Shown here piece by piece: positions 15,620 through 23,185 of a stretch of 43,509 nucleotides of DNA (its first letter is position 1; the number at the start of each line of letters is the position of its first letter). A program made the translations under genes and the position numbers. The notes under the pieces were generated by a model, which worked only from the letters and a program-made list of their open reading frames with translations, searched no databases and was not told the DNA's origin. The DNA comes from a virus. The DNA lies in the IMG/VR virus record IMGVR_UViG_3300020057_000061, positions 1-43,509 of that record, one strand, 5' to 3'.

Positions 15620-16117
15620 TCAATACCCCGTGAGCGGCAAGTTATTTTGGTGTAGTTCAAACAGGAGCAGCCCCGTTTTACTCTCACCAGTCAGAGTCCA
15701 CCCCGCCATCTTGAAACAGTAACCCGGATTGACGCTTCGGATTTTTGCAGGATTGACATAGGTAAAGAGGCGTTCACCTGCCCATCGCCGCCACGCAATC
15801 TCTGCAGCTTCTTCAATAAGCAAACTGCTCAAGACGGTTGACTCATTCCGAAACACAGCGCAATTTATTCCTATTTGCCCATCGCGCCGAAACTTTGATT
15901 TGTGCCACACAAATAGCGCATCAAGCCTAGCGGTCATCAAAGCAAGGTATTGTCCTGGCGACACCCCCTGCCGTCGCTCCCGCCCATCCTTATACTGATA
16001 GCAGCTGTAATGGCGCTCATACATATCCAGCAAGCGATTATCCGCGCGGTTAACGGTGATCTCCCAGTACACGCCCGTTAGGACGGGCATGTTTATCAAA
16101 CACAAATCAGCGTTCAT
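15620..16117 (-). CDS. Phage protein of unknown function, possible GNAT/Mom-like fold
   Basis: 165 residues. Features: 'DMYERHYSCYQYKDGRERRQ' (about 30-49), 'YLALMTARLDALFVWHKSKF', 'INCAVFRNESTVLSSLLIEEAAEIAWRRWAGERLFTYVNPAKIRS' and 'NPGYCFKMAGW'. The order 'RHY.......p G ... l......VW....D......c.fRNE....SSlLi.eA...a...w....lfTyv....i...NPGycFk.aGW' resembles phage acyltransferase-like proteins related to the Mu Mom DNA modifier, but I cannot confirm acetyl-CoA-binding residues. ATG 16117 (AGAGGGA upstream) is chosen over 16162. Two DNA methyltransferases elsewhere make a DNA-modification role plausible. Confidence 0.5.
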   Translation of the reverse strand: MNADLCLINMPVLTGVYWEITVNRADNRLLDMYERHYSCYQYKDGRERRQGVSPGQYLALMTARLDALFVWHKSKFRRDGQIGINCAVFRNESTVLSSLLIEEAAEIAWRRWAGERLFTYVNPAKIRSVNPGYCFKMAGWTLTGESKTGLLLFELHQNNLPLTGY

Positions 16118-16206
16118 TGCTGTGATTCCCTCTCTGACCTTCAATACCCCGCAGGCGATCATCTGTCAACCGATCCCCCCAGATACGTGTATCGCATCAT
16201 TCCGCA

Positions 16207-16533
16207 TCACGCCCCGCCCAACAGCATCAGCGGCGTCCACGCACTCACCCGATACGGCGCGGCGATCTGCGGCTGCGCCCACTCCCCCACCCGATACCCC
16301 CGTCGGCAGCCTTCCTTGCCGCCCACCCGTTCCAGATAACCCGCTTGCCACAGCAGACTCATATCGCGCCGCAGCGTTTGTTCTGCCCGGTATTCGTCGA
16401 TGAACGCCTGTACGGTGACAGGCAGCACGCCCCGATCCGGCGGCATGTTGCGTTGACGCTCCTGCACGATAGATACGATCCTGAACAACCGTGCGATGTC
16501 TGAAATCGGCTTCTCAAATAGCATCGTGTGCAT
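16207..16533 (-). CDS. Winged-helix DNA-binding protein
   Basis: About 108 residues. 'ISDIARLFRIVSIVQERQRN' then 'VTVQAFIDEYRAEQTLRRDMSLLWQAGYLERVGGKEG' matches a winged helix in which 'TLRRDMSLLWQAGYLERV' is the recognition helix and wing. It probably regulates early transcription. The ribosome site is weak; ATG 16533 and ATG 16524 are both possible, and the frame extends to 16602 only into the neighbouring gene. The C-terminus 'PLMLLGGA' resembles the end of the 15075 protein ('PPMLLGGE'), perhaps from local duplication. Confidence 0.6.
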   Translation of the reverse strand: MHTMLFEKPISDIARLFRIVSIVQERQRNMPPDRGVLPVTVQAFIDEYRAEQTLRRDMSLLWQAGYLERVGGKEGCRRGYRVGEWAQPQIAAPYRVSAWTPLMLLGGA

Positions 16534-16555
16534 TGATAAATCGCTTTCTATACGC

Positions 16556-17200
16556 CTAAAACATCGTGGATTGAACCGACACCAGCGGTTCATCCGGCAC
16601 AAACGTCACCTGCTGCGCCCAGCTCACATTTCGCATCATCTGGCGATACATTGCCAGCGTTCTCTCCGCAGGAGCGACCCATGCCATGCCCAGCAGCCGA
16701 AACATTTCTTTCTCATCCGGCACGCTGATTCGCTTTGCCTCGGGCTCAGGATTGTCACCGTCCCCCTTGACGCGCCAATAGCCCCCCTCCGCCCGGTACG
16801 GCGCGGATTGGCGGATGCATTCCTGCATCACATACTGATTGGCGTCCCCCGGGCCCGTCCGTAGCCACAGGATGTACCCCTCGTTGTGTTGATCAGCGAG
16901 AAACACCTCAATCCGCAGCCCCTCGAACATCAGCCCGCGATACTTCACCCCCCACCGCGTCGCCCCAGCGCCATATCGCGCTTTCGTGATCACGCCCGCC
17001 GCCACCAGCGCATCCAACCGCGCCAGCAGTTCTGGCGCACGATGGGGCAGCGCGACGATCTCCACATCCCCAACATCCTCCTTACCCCGTCGCATCGACC
17101 CGGCGATCACAATCCGGTCACACAAATCTTCAAGCGCCTGCTTGATCGTGTCCGCACGTCCCCGCGCATCACTCGCCTTGATTCTTACGCCGTCGCTCAC
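16556..17200 (-). CDS. Family X DNA polymerase-like nucleotidyltransferase
   Basis: 214 residues. 'VIAGSMRRGKEDVGDVEIV' (residues 31-49) is the Pol beta superfamily motif GS-x-RRG...GD-x-D/E, with D45 and E47 as metal ligands; the third acidic residue is in 'LRIEVFLAD' (about 95-103). Family X polymerases have a helix-hairpin-helix domain of about 150 residues before this; it is absent, so only palm and thumb are encoded. Start is GTG 17200 overlapping the replication gene stop as GTGA. A gap-filling, end-processing or nucleotidyl-tagging role is possible. Confidence 0.75.
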   Translation of the reverse strand: MSDGVRIKASDARGRADTIKQALEDLCDRIVIAGSMRRGKEDVGDVEIVALPHRAPELLARLDALVAAGVITKARYGAGATRWGVKYRGLMFEGLRIEVFLADQHNEGYILWLRTGPGDANQYVMQECIRQSAPYRAEGGYWRVKGDGDNPEPEAKRISVPDEKEMFRLLGMAWVAPAERTLAMYRQMMRNVSWAQQVTFVPDEPLVSVQSTMF

Positions 17201-18558
17201 GTCGTTTCCCCCACTTCCACCAGTTCAACCCGCATGTCCGCGCCGACACCCGCAAATTCCTGCAGCGTCCGCACAAGCTGCCGTTTCAGCCGCTCGCCTA
17301 GTATCTGCACGGCATACTTATTCGCCACGCCGATCACATACACGCCGCCCTCCACGCCACCCTCCACGCCGCCCTCAACGCGCAGCAGCGACACATCTTT
17401 CACCCACGTTTCAAACAGGTGTCTATCCAGTTGCAGTCCCAACCGCTCATACACAGCTGCCCACACCCGCTCATGAGGCGGCAGCGCCTCACGTGCCGCC
17501 CGTCTTTCCTCCGCCCGTTCCAATATCTCGTCCCCCGCGTCGGCGTCAACCCACCGCTTGTCGTTAGATTCCCGCGTCGGCGTTTTCTCGCTGTACATCC
17601 GCTCGACATACGCCCAGCCCCGCGCACTATGCTTCGCCGCCTTCTCGATTTTCTCAATCACATCAGCCGCGCCGTGTGTGATCACCGCCGCGTTGATCGC
17701 ATCCTGTACCACCGCGCCCGCCTTGCCGATGTTCGCCTCAAACGCGGCAATCGCCGCGTTGCCGTTTTGGAGAGGGGGGGGCGCGGAATGGGGGGGTGAG
17801 GCTAGTCGGCGCAGCGAGTGGCTCATTGCTTCGAAGGCGTTTGGTTCTTGCCCTTGCCCTTCATTCAGCCATTCTCCCGCCGCTGGTGGATGATGGATGT
17901 CGTCCTCGTCCGCGCGTTTTGTTGCTGCTGACTCAGGTCCCTGATCTAATACCTGATTCAATGATTCCTGATCTAATACCTGATCTTTTAATGGAGAGAG
18001 GTCGCCCGCCACCACTCGATAAGTCACCGGCGACTTATCGAGTGGTGTATTTTGACCATTCGATGAGTCGCCCGTGTCCGTTCCATCAGTCCCCGACGGT
18101 GTTTCGATGGGCGAACTTTCGCCGCCATTCAGCGCCGCGTTGATCGCATCCTGTACCGCTTCCACGACCAACGTATACTTCAGCCGCTTGTCGTACCGAT
18201 TGACGCCCCCATCCGCCGCCGTGATGAAGCCCAGCCGCCGCAGCAAATTCATCGCCGTCTTGACCTGACTTCCTTTAAATGCGCCCAGCAGCGCCGCGCC
18301 TAGCGCCGTCTGGTTGCTGATGCGAATCCACTCCGCCTTACCCTTCTCGCAGCGCCCTTCGATGTCCGCTCCCGCCGCCTGATAGATGCGTATCCACCCG
18401 GCTTTACCCGTTTCTTTCAGCCACAGCGTCAGCCGCTCAAACCAGTTGAGCAGCGCCGCCGCGCACGCATCCCCATTGGTGATCGCCAGATACTCCTGAC
18501 GTATCAGCAGCATATCCATCTTGATCGGCAGACTAACCAGCCGCGCCCCTGTACTCAT
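17197..18558 (-). CDS. Replication initiation-like protein with C-terminal DnaA domain I-like module
   Basis: 453 residues. The N-terminal region (about 1-140) has a winged-helix-like segment 'AFKGSQVKTAMNLLRRLGFITAADGG'. A long low-complexity linker follows, containing a degenerate copy of the palindromic repeat ('RRLASPPHSAPPPLQNG'). The last 85 residues ('VWAAVYERLGLQLDRHLFETWVKDVSLLRVEGG', 'VYVIGVANKYAVQILGERLKRQLVRTLQ') match DnaA domain I, which binds DnaB helicase. A protein recruiting host helicase to a phage origin is the simplest reading. 'VEGG' is tandemly repeated three times. ATG 18558 with AAAGGG upstream is preferred over the longer frame to 18621, which runs into a large inverted repeat. 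Confidence 0.7.
   Translation of the reverse strand: MSTGARLVSLPIKMDMLLIRQEYLAITNGDACAAALLNWFERLTLWLKETGKAGWIRIYQAAGADIEGRCEKGKAEWIRISNQTALGAALLGAFKGSQVKTAMNLLRRLGFITAADGGVNRYDKRLKYTLVVEAVQDAINAALNGGESSPIETPSGTDGTDTGDSSNGQNTPLDKSPVTYRVVAGDLSPLKDQVLDQESLNQVLDQGPESAATKRADEDDIHHPPAAGEWLNEGQGQEPNAFEAMSHSLRRLASPPHSAPPPLQNGNAAIAAFEANIGKAGAVVQDAINAAVITHGAADVIEKIEKAAKHSARGWAYVERMYSEKTPTRESNDKRWVDADAGDEILERAEERRAAREALPPHERVWAAVYERLGLQLDRHLFETWVKDVSLLRVEGGVEGGVEGGVYVIGVANKYAVQILGERLKRQLVRTLQEFAGVGADMRVELVEVGETT
17763..17815 (+). repeat. Degenerate palindromic repeat inside the replication gene
   Basis: GGAGAGGGGGGGGCGCGGAA, then TGGGGGGGTGAGGCTAGTCG. The right arm, tail core and GAGGCTA ending of the family are recognisable; the left arm is gone. 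The reading frame is intact and encodes a Pro/Ser-rich linker. Likely an old insertion. Confidence 0.6.
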
Positions 18559-18581
18559 AATTTCCCTTTCATTCCTCACCA

Positions 18582-18621
18582 ATGGGGGAATCGGGGTTGC
18601 TTCCCCGCCCGATTCCCCCAT
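18582..18621. other. 14-bp perfect inverted repeat upstream of the replication gene
   Basis: ATGGGGGAATCGGG (18582-18595) and CCCGATTCCCCCAT (18608-18621), with spacer GTTGCTTCCCCG, which can pair further with the inner G-run. It lies 23 bases upstream of the replication gene ATG and ten bases from the stop of the preceding gene. It could be an operator for the replication protein, part of an origin, or an mRNA hairpin controlling its translation. No T-run follows, so it is not a standard terminator. Confidence 0.65.
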
Positions 18622-18630
18622 GCGTCAATG

Positions 18631-18996
18631 TCAGTCCAGCCACTTATGCGGGTTCTCAATTACGAGCGTGCAATCACTCGCCAGAATCGGCACACCAATA
18701 GAAGCGATTGCGTCACTCGCACGCGCTTCCGTCAAGCCGAACATTCCCGCCAGATGGGTCACCATTCGCGCCCGCTCATCCGGCGTCAACATCGCCAAAT
18801 CGAGCATGTACACCCGTTGAGGCTCATCAAATCCCGGCACATTCGCCCAGTGGGGGACAAATGATTTCACATTGACCTCACGCCGCCCGAACACCTTCAT
18901 AAAATTCTCTGCCCGCTCCGTCCCTTCATGGACGATCACCTTAAAATCCGCACCCATAACCTTTACCCATCCTCGCTTTCCACAACCGTCTTTCAC
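18631..18996 (-). CDS. Early protein of unknown function
   Basis: About 121 residues from GTG 18996 (GTGA overlap with the previous stop; AAGG four bases upstream) or 108 from ATG 18957. 'FKVIVHEGTERAENFMKVFG' and 'VYMLDLAMLTPDERARMVTHLAGMFGLTEARASDAIASIGVPI' suggest an alpha/beta protein with a C-terminal helical region. No recognised family. It lies just upstream of the replication gene on the same transcript. Confidence 0.6.
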   Translation of the reverse strand: MKDGCGKRGWVKVMGADFKVIVHEGTERAENFMKVFGRREVNVKSFVPHWANVPGFDEPQRVYMLDLAMLTPDERARMVTHLAGMFGLTEARASDAIASIGVPILASDCTLVIENPHKWLD

Positions 18997-19349
18997 GCCG
19001 CCTTGATGCTGTAGACCCGTACACCGACGTGTTTGTTCCGTTTGACTTGCATTTCCGAGGTGATCAACCCGGCAATCTCACATTGCGCCAGCAGCTTGAT
19101 CGCGCCCCCCAGCGACCCGCCGAATTTCATTTGTACGTCTACTGGCGTCGCCTTCGGATGCGCCCCCACATACGCCGTAATCGAATACAACACGCGCTCG
19201 TCCTTTGTCACCTGCTGCGCCATCACCACACCATCAGACCACCGCACAATCCGCCACCCGCTTACGCCCGCCGTGTAGGGCAGCAGCCCCGCCATATGAT
19301 CCCCAACACGCACCAACTCTTTACCGCTGAATAATCCGTAATTCGCCAT
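18993..19349 (-). CDS. Early protein with winged-helix-like C-terminus
   Basis: 118 residues. After an N-terminal beta region ('GWRIVRWSDGVVMAQQVTKDE'), 'ITAYVGAHPKATPVDVQMKFGGSLGGAIKLLAQCEIAGLITSEMQVKRNKHVGVRVYSI' reads as helix, helix-turn-helix and wing. It probably binds DNA. Of two candidate starts, ATG 19349 lies eight bases from GAGG, while ATG 19355 is only two bases from it, so 19349 is preferred. Confidence 0.6.
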   Translation of the reverse strand: MANYGLFSGKELVRVGDHMAGLLPYTAGVSGWRIVRWSDGVVMAQQVTKDERVLYSITAYVGAHPKATPVDVQMKFGGSLGGAIKLLAQCEIAGLITSEMQVKRNKHVGVRVYSIKAA

Positions 19350-19396
19350 GATCATTTCCTCTCTTTGTTAGTTGATAGAATACTATTTATGCCAGC

Positions 19397-20458
19397 CTAA
19401 AACGGGCTGTAGTCGTCTTGCTCTTGCACCAGCCGGATAGTCAAATCCGCGCTCACCGTCGTTTCCACGCCCGCCATTCCCAGCGCCGCACGCACGTAGT
19501 TCAGTTGTGGATACAGCGCCAATGCCAGCGCCTCGGTTACGGTGAGATAAATCACGATTTGTCCGCTGACCATTTCGCTGTACGAATGGCGCACCACCTC
19601 GGCTAACTCAAATCCGTCCGCCAGCACAACCCGCACCAGCGCGCCCGGCTCTTCTCCCCTCTCCTGCGGTTGGGAGAGGGGTTGGGGGTGAGGCGTGTTG
19701 ATCGGCGTATCAAATTCAGGTCGTCGCAAATACGCCCCCCCGATCGGCGTGATGCACAATTTCCCATCCTCCTCAACGAGCAGCCCATAATCTTCCAGCC
19801 ACTTAACCAAACTGCGCGGATAATTCAGGGTGCTGCGTGTCACCCCCCCCTCAGCAGCCGCCAATTCCCGCAAAAGTTCAATCGCCTTGCCTAAACTTCC
19901 CGTAGCCATGTTTCCCCCGCTTATCCGAGGGAACGGCGTCTCTTGGACTTGAGGCGCATCACCCATACCCATATCCGGCACAGGCGTGTCAAATTCAGGC
20001 AGCCCCCGCAGGTACTCAGCCCCCGCAATCGTCAGCGTAATCAGCCCGCTCACGTTGATGATCATCGGCGGTTGCTTCCGTTCCAGCGACGCGACCAAAT
20101 TCGCCGCATAGCCCAAACGCTTCCGGGCAATCCCCACCTTGCCCGCCGCCGCCAATTCTCGCAAAAGTTCAATCGCCTTGTCTGAAATTCTCGTAGCCAT
20201 GTTCCCCCCGCTTATCCAGTCGATAATTTCATGGATGTTTGACGCCTCCAACACCACGTGACCGCCTTGTCGCACCACAATTCGCCCCGACACTCCATAC
20301 CTAGACGGGACACGCTCGACTATATAATCACTCCCGGCAATCGTGATTCTCACCGTCTGCCCGACCCACAGTTCAGTCACCCGCCGTTTTGCCAGCTTCA
20401 CCGGGTCACTCATCCACGACGGGTACACCCCCCCCGGTTGACGTTCCCACGCCCCCAT
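19397..20458 (-). CDS. Protein with duplicated winged-helix-like domain and an in-frame repeat insertion
   Basis: 353 residues. The N-terminal part (about 1-85) has a small beta domain ('VGQTVRITIAGSDYIVERV'). Two related modules follow, each starting 'SGGNMAT' then 'KAIELLRELAAA' and ending 'P EFDTP': about residues 83-160 and 180-256. Each looks like a winged helix. Then 'TPHPQPLSQPQERGEE' is translated palindromic repeat (19654-19695), after which the C-terminal domain continues in frame. Both internal Met codons (ATG 20200 and 19909) retain GGGGGAA in front, so shorter products may be made. ATG 20458 has AGGGGGG just upstream. Function unknown, probably DNA-binding. Confidence 0.65.
   Translation of the reverse strand: MGAWERQPGGVYPSWMSDPVKLAKRRVTELWVGQTVRITIAGSDYIVERVPSRYGVSGRIVVRQGGHVVLEASNIHEIIDWISGGNMATRISDKAIELLRELAAAGKVGIARKRLGYAANLVASLERKQPPMIINVSGLITLTIAGAEYLRGLPEFDTPVPDMGMGDAPQVQETPFPRISGGNMATGSLGKAIELLRELAAAEGGVTRSTLNYPRSLVKWLEDYGLLVEEDGKLCITPIGGAYLRRPEFDTPINTPHPQPLSQPQERGEEPGALVRVVLADGFELAEVVRHSYSEMVSGQIVIYLTVTEALALALYPQLNYVRAALGMAGVETTVSADLTIRLVQEQDDYSPF
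19654..19695 (+). repeat. Palindromic repeat inserted in frame in the 19397 gene
   Basis: CTCCCCTCTCC with loop TGCGGTTG, GGAGAGGGG and tail TTGGGGGTGAGGCG. The loop and tail differ from the usual sequence, and the coding frame is preserved on the minus strand as a Pro/Gln-rich linker. Confidence 0.9.
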
Positions 20459-20467
20459 AATCCCCCC

Positions 20468-21922
20468 TCACCGTCGCCGTTCATTCTTCGCGCGGATTTC
20501 CCGCTCTTGTTCCCGCAAATGCTCAAAGTACGCCATAAGCACCGCGACGACTTCCCGCTCCAGTAGTTCTCCCAACCAACCACTGGCGGTATCGAGATAC
20601 GTCTCCCACCAGCCTTCTCGCGTCCCCGTCTGATCCTTTCTTAAATTCTCGCGGCTGTAGGTCATCAATTCGGTGATTCTCAGGCGCAGTTTAGGATTGG
20701 CGGACGCCAGTTGCTTCATAAATGCCAGCACCGCCCCCGCGTTGTGACCCTTTGCCGTCCACCCGGCGAGGATCGCCACCTGTGACTCTTGCGCCTCGTA
20801 ATCGGGGTAATCGGCTTCCTCAATCTCCTCTTCGGTGTCCTCAAACTCGTCGTCATACCTCGCCGGGAGGATCGGCGGCGGCTTCACATACACCCCGCCC
20901 GTTTGTCTCTCCTCTCCTGCTTCTGGGAGAGGGGTCGGGGGTGAGGCGATTCCCCCCCCCGATACCGTCACGTCCGCAACGCCATGCAATAAAGTCACAT
21001 CAGCATTATCAGCTTTCACGGCGACCAAATAATCGCGGATTTGCCATTCCGTCCAGTTCTGTTCATCCGCTTTCAGCCACAGCGTGTCGGGTATTGACAG
21101 CAGCGCCCGGTAATTGCGGACCGCGCTGTCAGATTTCACGCCGATCACGCTCTTGACACGTTCGGTCATCCCGCGCTTGATCGGGTACAAATTCCCATCC
21201 CGCACCTGTGCATAAAAGCGGCGGTCAATCTCACCCGGCAGCACCAGCGCATCAAACGTATTAAAATCCGCGCCCGCGTCCTGCTCATACATATCCATAA
21301 TCAGCAGTGCAATCTGCCGCGCCATGCTGACCGCATTCAGTCCCACCCGTGCGCCATTCTTCGTCGCTTGCGCCCACACATCGGGCTTAGGCTTGACCAC
21401 CGCGAGGATTTTGGCGTAATCGCTGCCCACCCACAGGTTCAGCATATGAAACGCCCACCAGCGCCGCTCCCCGTCGATCAGAACATCCCCCGCATATTCC
21501 ACCGGGTCACGTTGACCATCATGTTTGATCGTCACCGCTAGGCTGATCGTTTCCAGAAACTGCGCGACCACCGGGTCGGCTTTTTGCGCGTCAGTCAACT
21601 GAGGTTCCCACGCCCCGACGATTGCGTCCTCAATCGGAATTTTGACCCCCAGCCACGTCGATACCAGATTGAGCCAGCGCCCCAGCAGAATCGGCACATC
21701 CACAGGATCACCGTCCCAACTCCCGCGCACTGCTTGCGGTAGCAACCGTCGCGGCTGCCGCCGATCCGGGCGCATCGAGTAAATATCCGTCGGCTTGGCA
21801 ATCACCCGCCCGCTGTCCGGTATCCCCGGCAAAGCGCCATACATCGACTCATCGAAGTCTTGTAAATTGTTCCGTGACGGTTGCTCAAGTGGGTCGTCCT
21901 GCTCGAAGTTTCTACGCCGCAT
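20468..21922 (-). CDS. ParB-like partition protein
   Basis: 484 residues, directly downstream of ParA and overlapping its end by 11 bases. The N-terminal part has 'DPVEYAGDVLIDGERRWWAFHML' (about 143-165), the ParB 'I.GeRRw.A...' motif, and a helical DNA-binding-like middle ('ERVKSVIGVKSDSAVRNYRALLSIPDTLW'). Between about 310 and 350, 'GIASPPTPLPEAGEE' is a translated palindromic repeat, followed by an acidic linker and a helical C-terminus with 'LLEREVVAVLMAYFEHLREQERE'. ATG 21922 has AAGGTGG six bases upstream; the frame's TTG at 21940 lies inside parA. It presumably binds a centromere site that I could not locate. Confidence 0.75.
   Translation of the reverse strand: MRRRNFEQDDPLEQPSRNNLQDFDESMYGALPGIPDSGRVIAKPTDIYSMRPDRRQPRRLLPQAVRGSWDGDPVDVPILLGRWLNLVSTWLGVKIPIEDAIVGAWEPQLTDAQKADPVVAQFLETISLAVTIKHDGQRDPVEYAGDVLIDGERRWWAFHMLNLWVGSDYAKILAVVKPKPDVWAQATKNGARVGLNAVSMARQIALLIMDMYEQDAGADFNTFDALVLPGEIDRRFYAQVRDGNLYPIKRGMTERVKSVIGVKSDSAVRNYRALLSIPDTLWLKADEQNWTEWQIRDYLVAVKADNADVTLLHGVADVTVSGGGIASPPTPLPEAGEERQTGGVYVKPPPILPARYDDEFEDTEEEIEEADYPDYEAQESQVAILAGWTAKGHNAGAVLAFMKQLASANPKLRLRITELMTYSRENLRKDQTGTREGWWETYLDTASGWLGELLEREVVAVLMAYFEHLREQEREIRAKNERRR
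20907..20948 (+). repeat. Palindromic repeat inserted in frame in the ParB-like gene
   Basis: CTCTCCTCTCC (one mismatch in the left arm), loop TGCTTCTG, GGAGAGGGG and tail TCGGGGGTGAGGCG. Translation on the minus strand continues without stop or frameshift. Confidence 0.9.
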
Positions 21923-22712
21923 GGGACGCCACCTTCTCAACCATCAAGGCGACTTCTGTCGTCACCTCGTGATGCGCTTCATAGGCGAATAACGTCTTTT
22001 GCGCAAACCCTGCCTCACGCCAGATCGTCCGTTGTGCGAACGGCGTCCAGATGAGGTTGCTGTTGCCATACTTTTTTGTGAAATGTTCTTCCAACAAATC
22101 AATCCCGTGACAATGCGCCGCCGTCTGCATATTGACCATTGTCGGAATCACCCCCATCAGCACAGCCTCGCCGCTCAACCCGTGTTCTGGGCGTGCTTCA
22201 TTTTGCTCCTGCACGTGAAACGTGCTTTTCGCCAGCCCATCGAGGCTCAACGACTCACACAACGTCGGGAACAATACATAGTCCGTCGCGGCGAATACCA
22301 TCGCTTGCAACATCGACGCGGTAGGGGGCGTATCGATAACCACGTAATCGAGTACCCCGTCCAGTTCTACGAGCCGCTCCCGCAGCAATCGGGTGTTCCC
22401 TGTCATCAGCGGGATTCCCCGCGTTTCGATATTGCTTTGCAGCACCAGCAGCCGCCCCGACGTTGCCAACTTACCGCCCCACCGCGCAAACTCCGGTTCA
22501 CGCAGCACCGTTTTCCATTCCTCGTCCTGAATCAGCAGCCGATACAGCCCGCCATAATCTTTCATCTTCAACTGATGCGCCACATGCCCCTGCGGATCGC
22601 TGTCAATCAGCAGCACGCGCTTATTCATCAACGCCAGCCCCGCCGCGATATGCAGCGCCATCGTGGTCTTACCCACGCCGCCTTTTTCGTTCGTCAGTGT
22701 GATCACTTTCAT
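21912..22712 (-). CDS. parA: ParA-type partition ATPase
   Basis: 266 residues. Deviant Walker A 'KGGVGKTT' (about 10-17, signature lysine KGG), switch I 'DSDPQGH' (about 37-43) and 'VVIDTPP' (about 123-129) identify the ParA/MinD/Soj family. It lacks a long N-terminal HTH, so it is the short (type Ib-like) form. With the ParB-like gene it would segregate an extrachromosomal prophage. ATG 22712 has AAGGGTGA upstream; a GTG six bases earlier is less likely. Confidence 0.92.
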   Translation of the reverse strand: MKVITLTNEKGGVGKTTMALHIAAGLALMNKRVLLIDSDPQGHVAHQLKMKDYGGLYRLLIQDEEWKTVLREPEFARWGGKLATSGRLLVLQSNIETRGIPLMTGNTRLLRERLVELDGVLDYVVIDTPPTASMLQAMVFAATDYVLFPTLCESLSLDGLAKSTFHVQEQNEARPEHGLSGEAVLMGVIPTMVNMQTAAHCHGIDLLEEHFTKKYGNSNLIWTPFAQRTIWREAGFAQKTLFAYEAHHEVTTEVALMVEKVASHAA

Positions 22713-22720
22713 GCTCACCC

Positions 22721-23185
22721 TTACACCCCCTTCTGATTGAGTTCTTCGCCCAGCCGTTGCAGCGCCCGCGCCGCGTCCATTTGAGCGCCCTCGCTCACAT
22801 CCCCACCAATCGCCCCCGCCAAATAATCCAACGCCCGCCGGATCGCGTCCTCGTCGATTCCTTCCTTATCCAACGCCAGCCCCGCCGCCAATACCCGCCG
22901 CTCCTGCTTCTCAGCGAACGCGATCCAGCCTGCCCGCTGCGCCGCCACCGCGTTGATCGCCGAGTCGCGCTGTAATTCCATATCAATGCTCGCCATAATC
23001 GACAGCGCCAGCAGTTGATCCCCGTCCTTGAGCGCAGCCGCCATCAACTGCACGTCCGCCCATACCCGATGCAGTTCCTCTTGACTGGCAGACTTGTGAT
23101 AAAGGACATTCTGTATCCCCGCCAGCCGCCCGTAAACGTCGCTCACCACGTCATCAATCGTCCGCAGCACCCCTGTGGTCGTCAT
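22721..23185 (-). CDS. Early helical protein of unknown function
   Basis: 154 residues, almost wholly helical, rich in Ala, Leu, Gln and Asp, with no catalytic motif. ATG 23185 overlaps the previous stop as ATGA and is preferred over the open frame start at 23200. It lies directly upstream of parA, suggesting a link to partition or its control, but this is only context. Confidence 0.6.
   Translation of the reverse strand: MTTTGVLRTIDDVVSDVYGRLAGIQNVLYHKSASQEELHRVWADVQLMAAALKDGDQLLALSIMASIDMELQRDSAINAVAAQRAGWIAFAEKQERRVLAAGLALDKEGIDEDAIRRALDYLAGAIGGDVSEGAQMDAARALQRLGEELNQKGV

Noticed and set aside
17763-17815. Frameshift or sequencing error in the replication gene at the G-runs
   Set aside because: The frame stays open on both sides, and the sequence is explained as a degraded repeat copy. 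Read support would be needed to exclude small indels.
20468-21922. A parS centromere near parAB
   Set aside because: I looked for repeated palindromes near the pair but found none distinct from the general repeat family.
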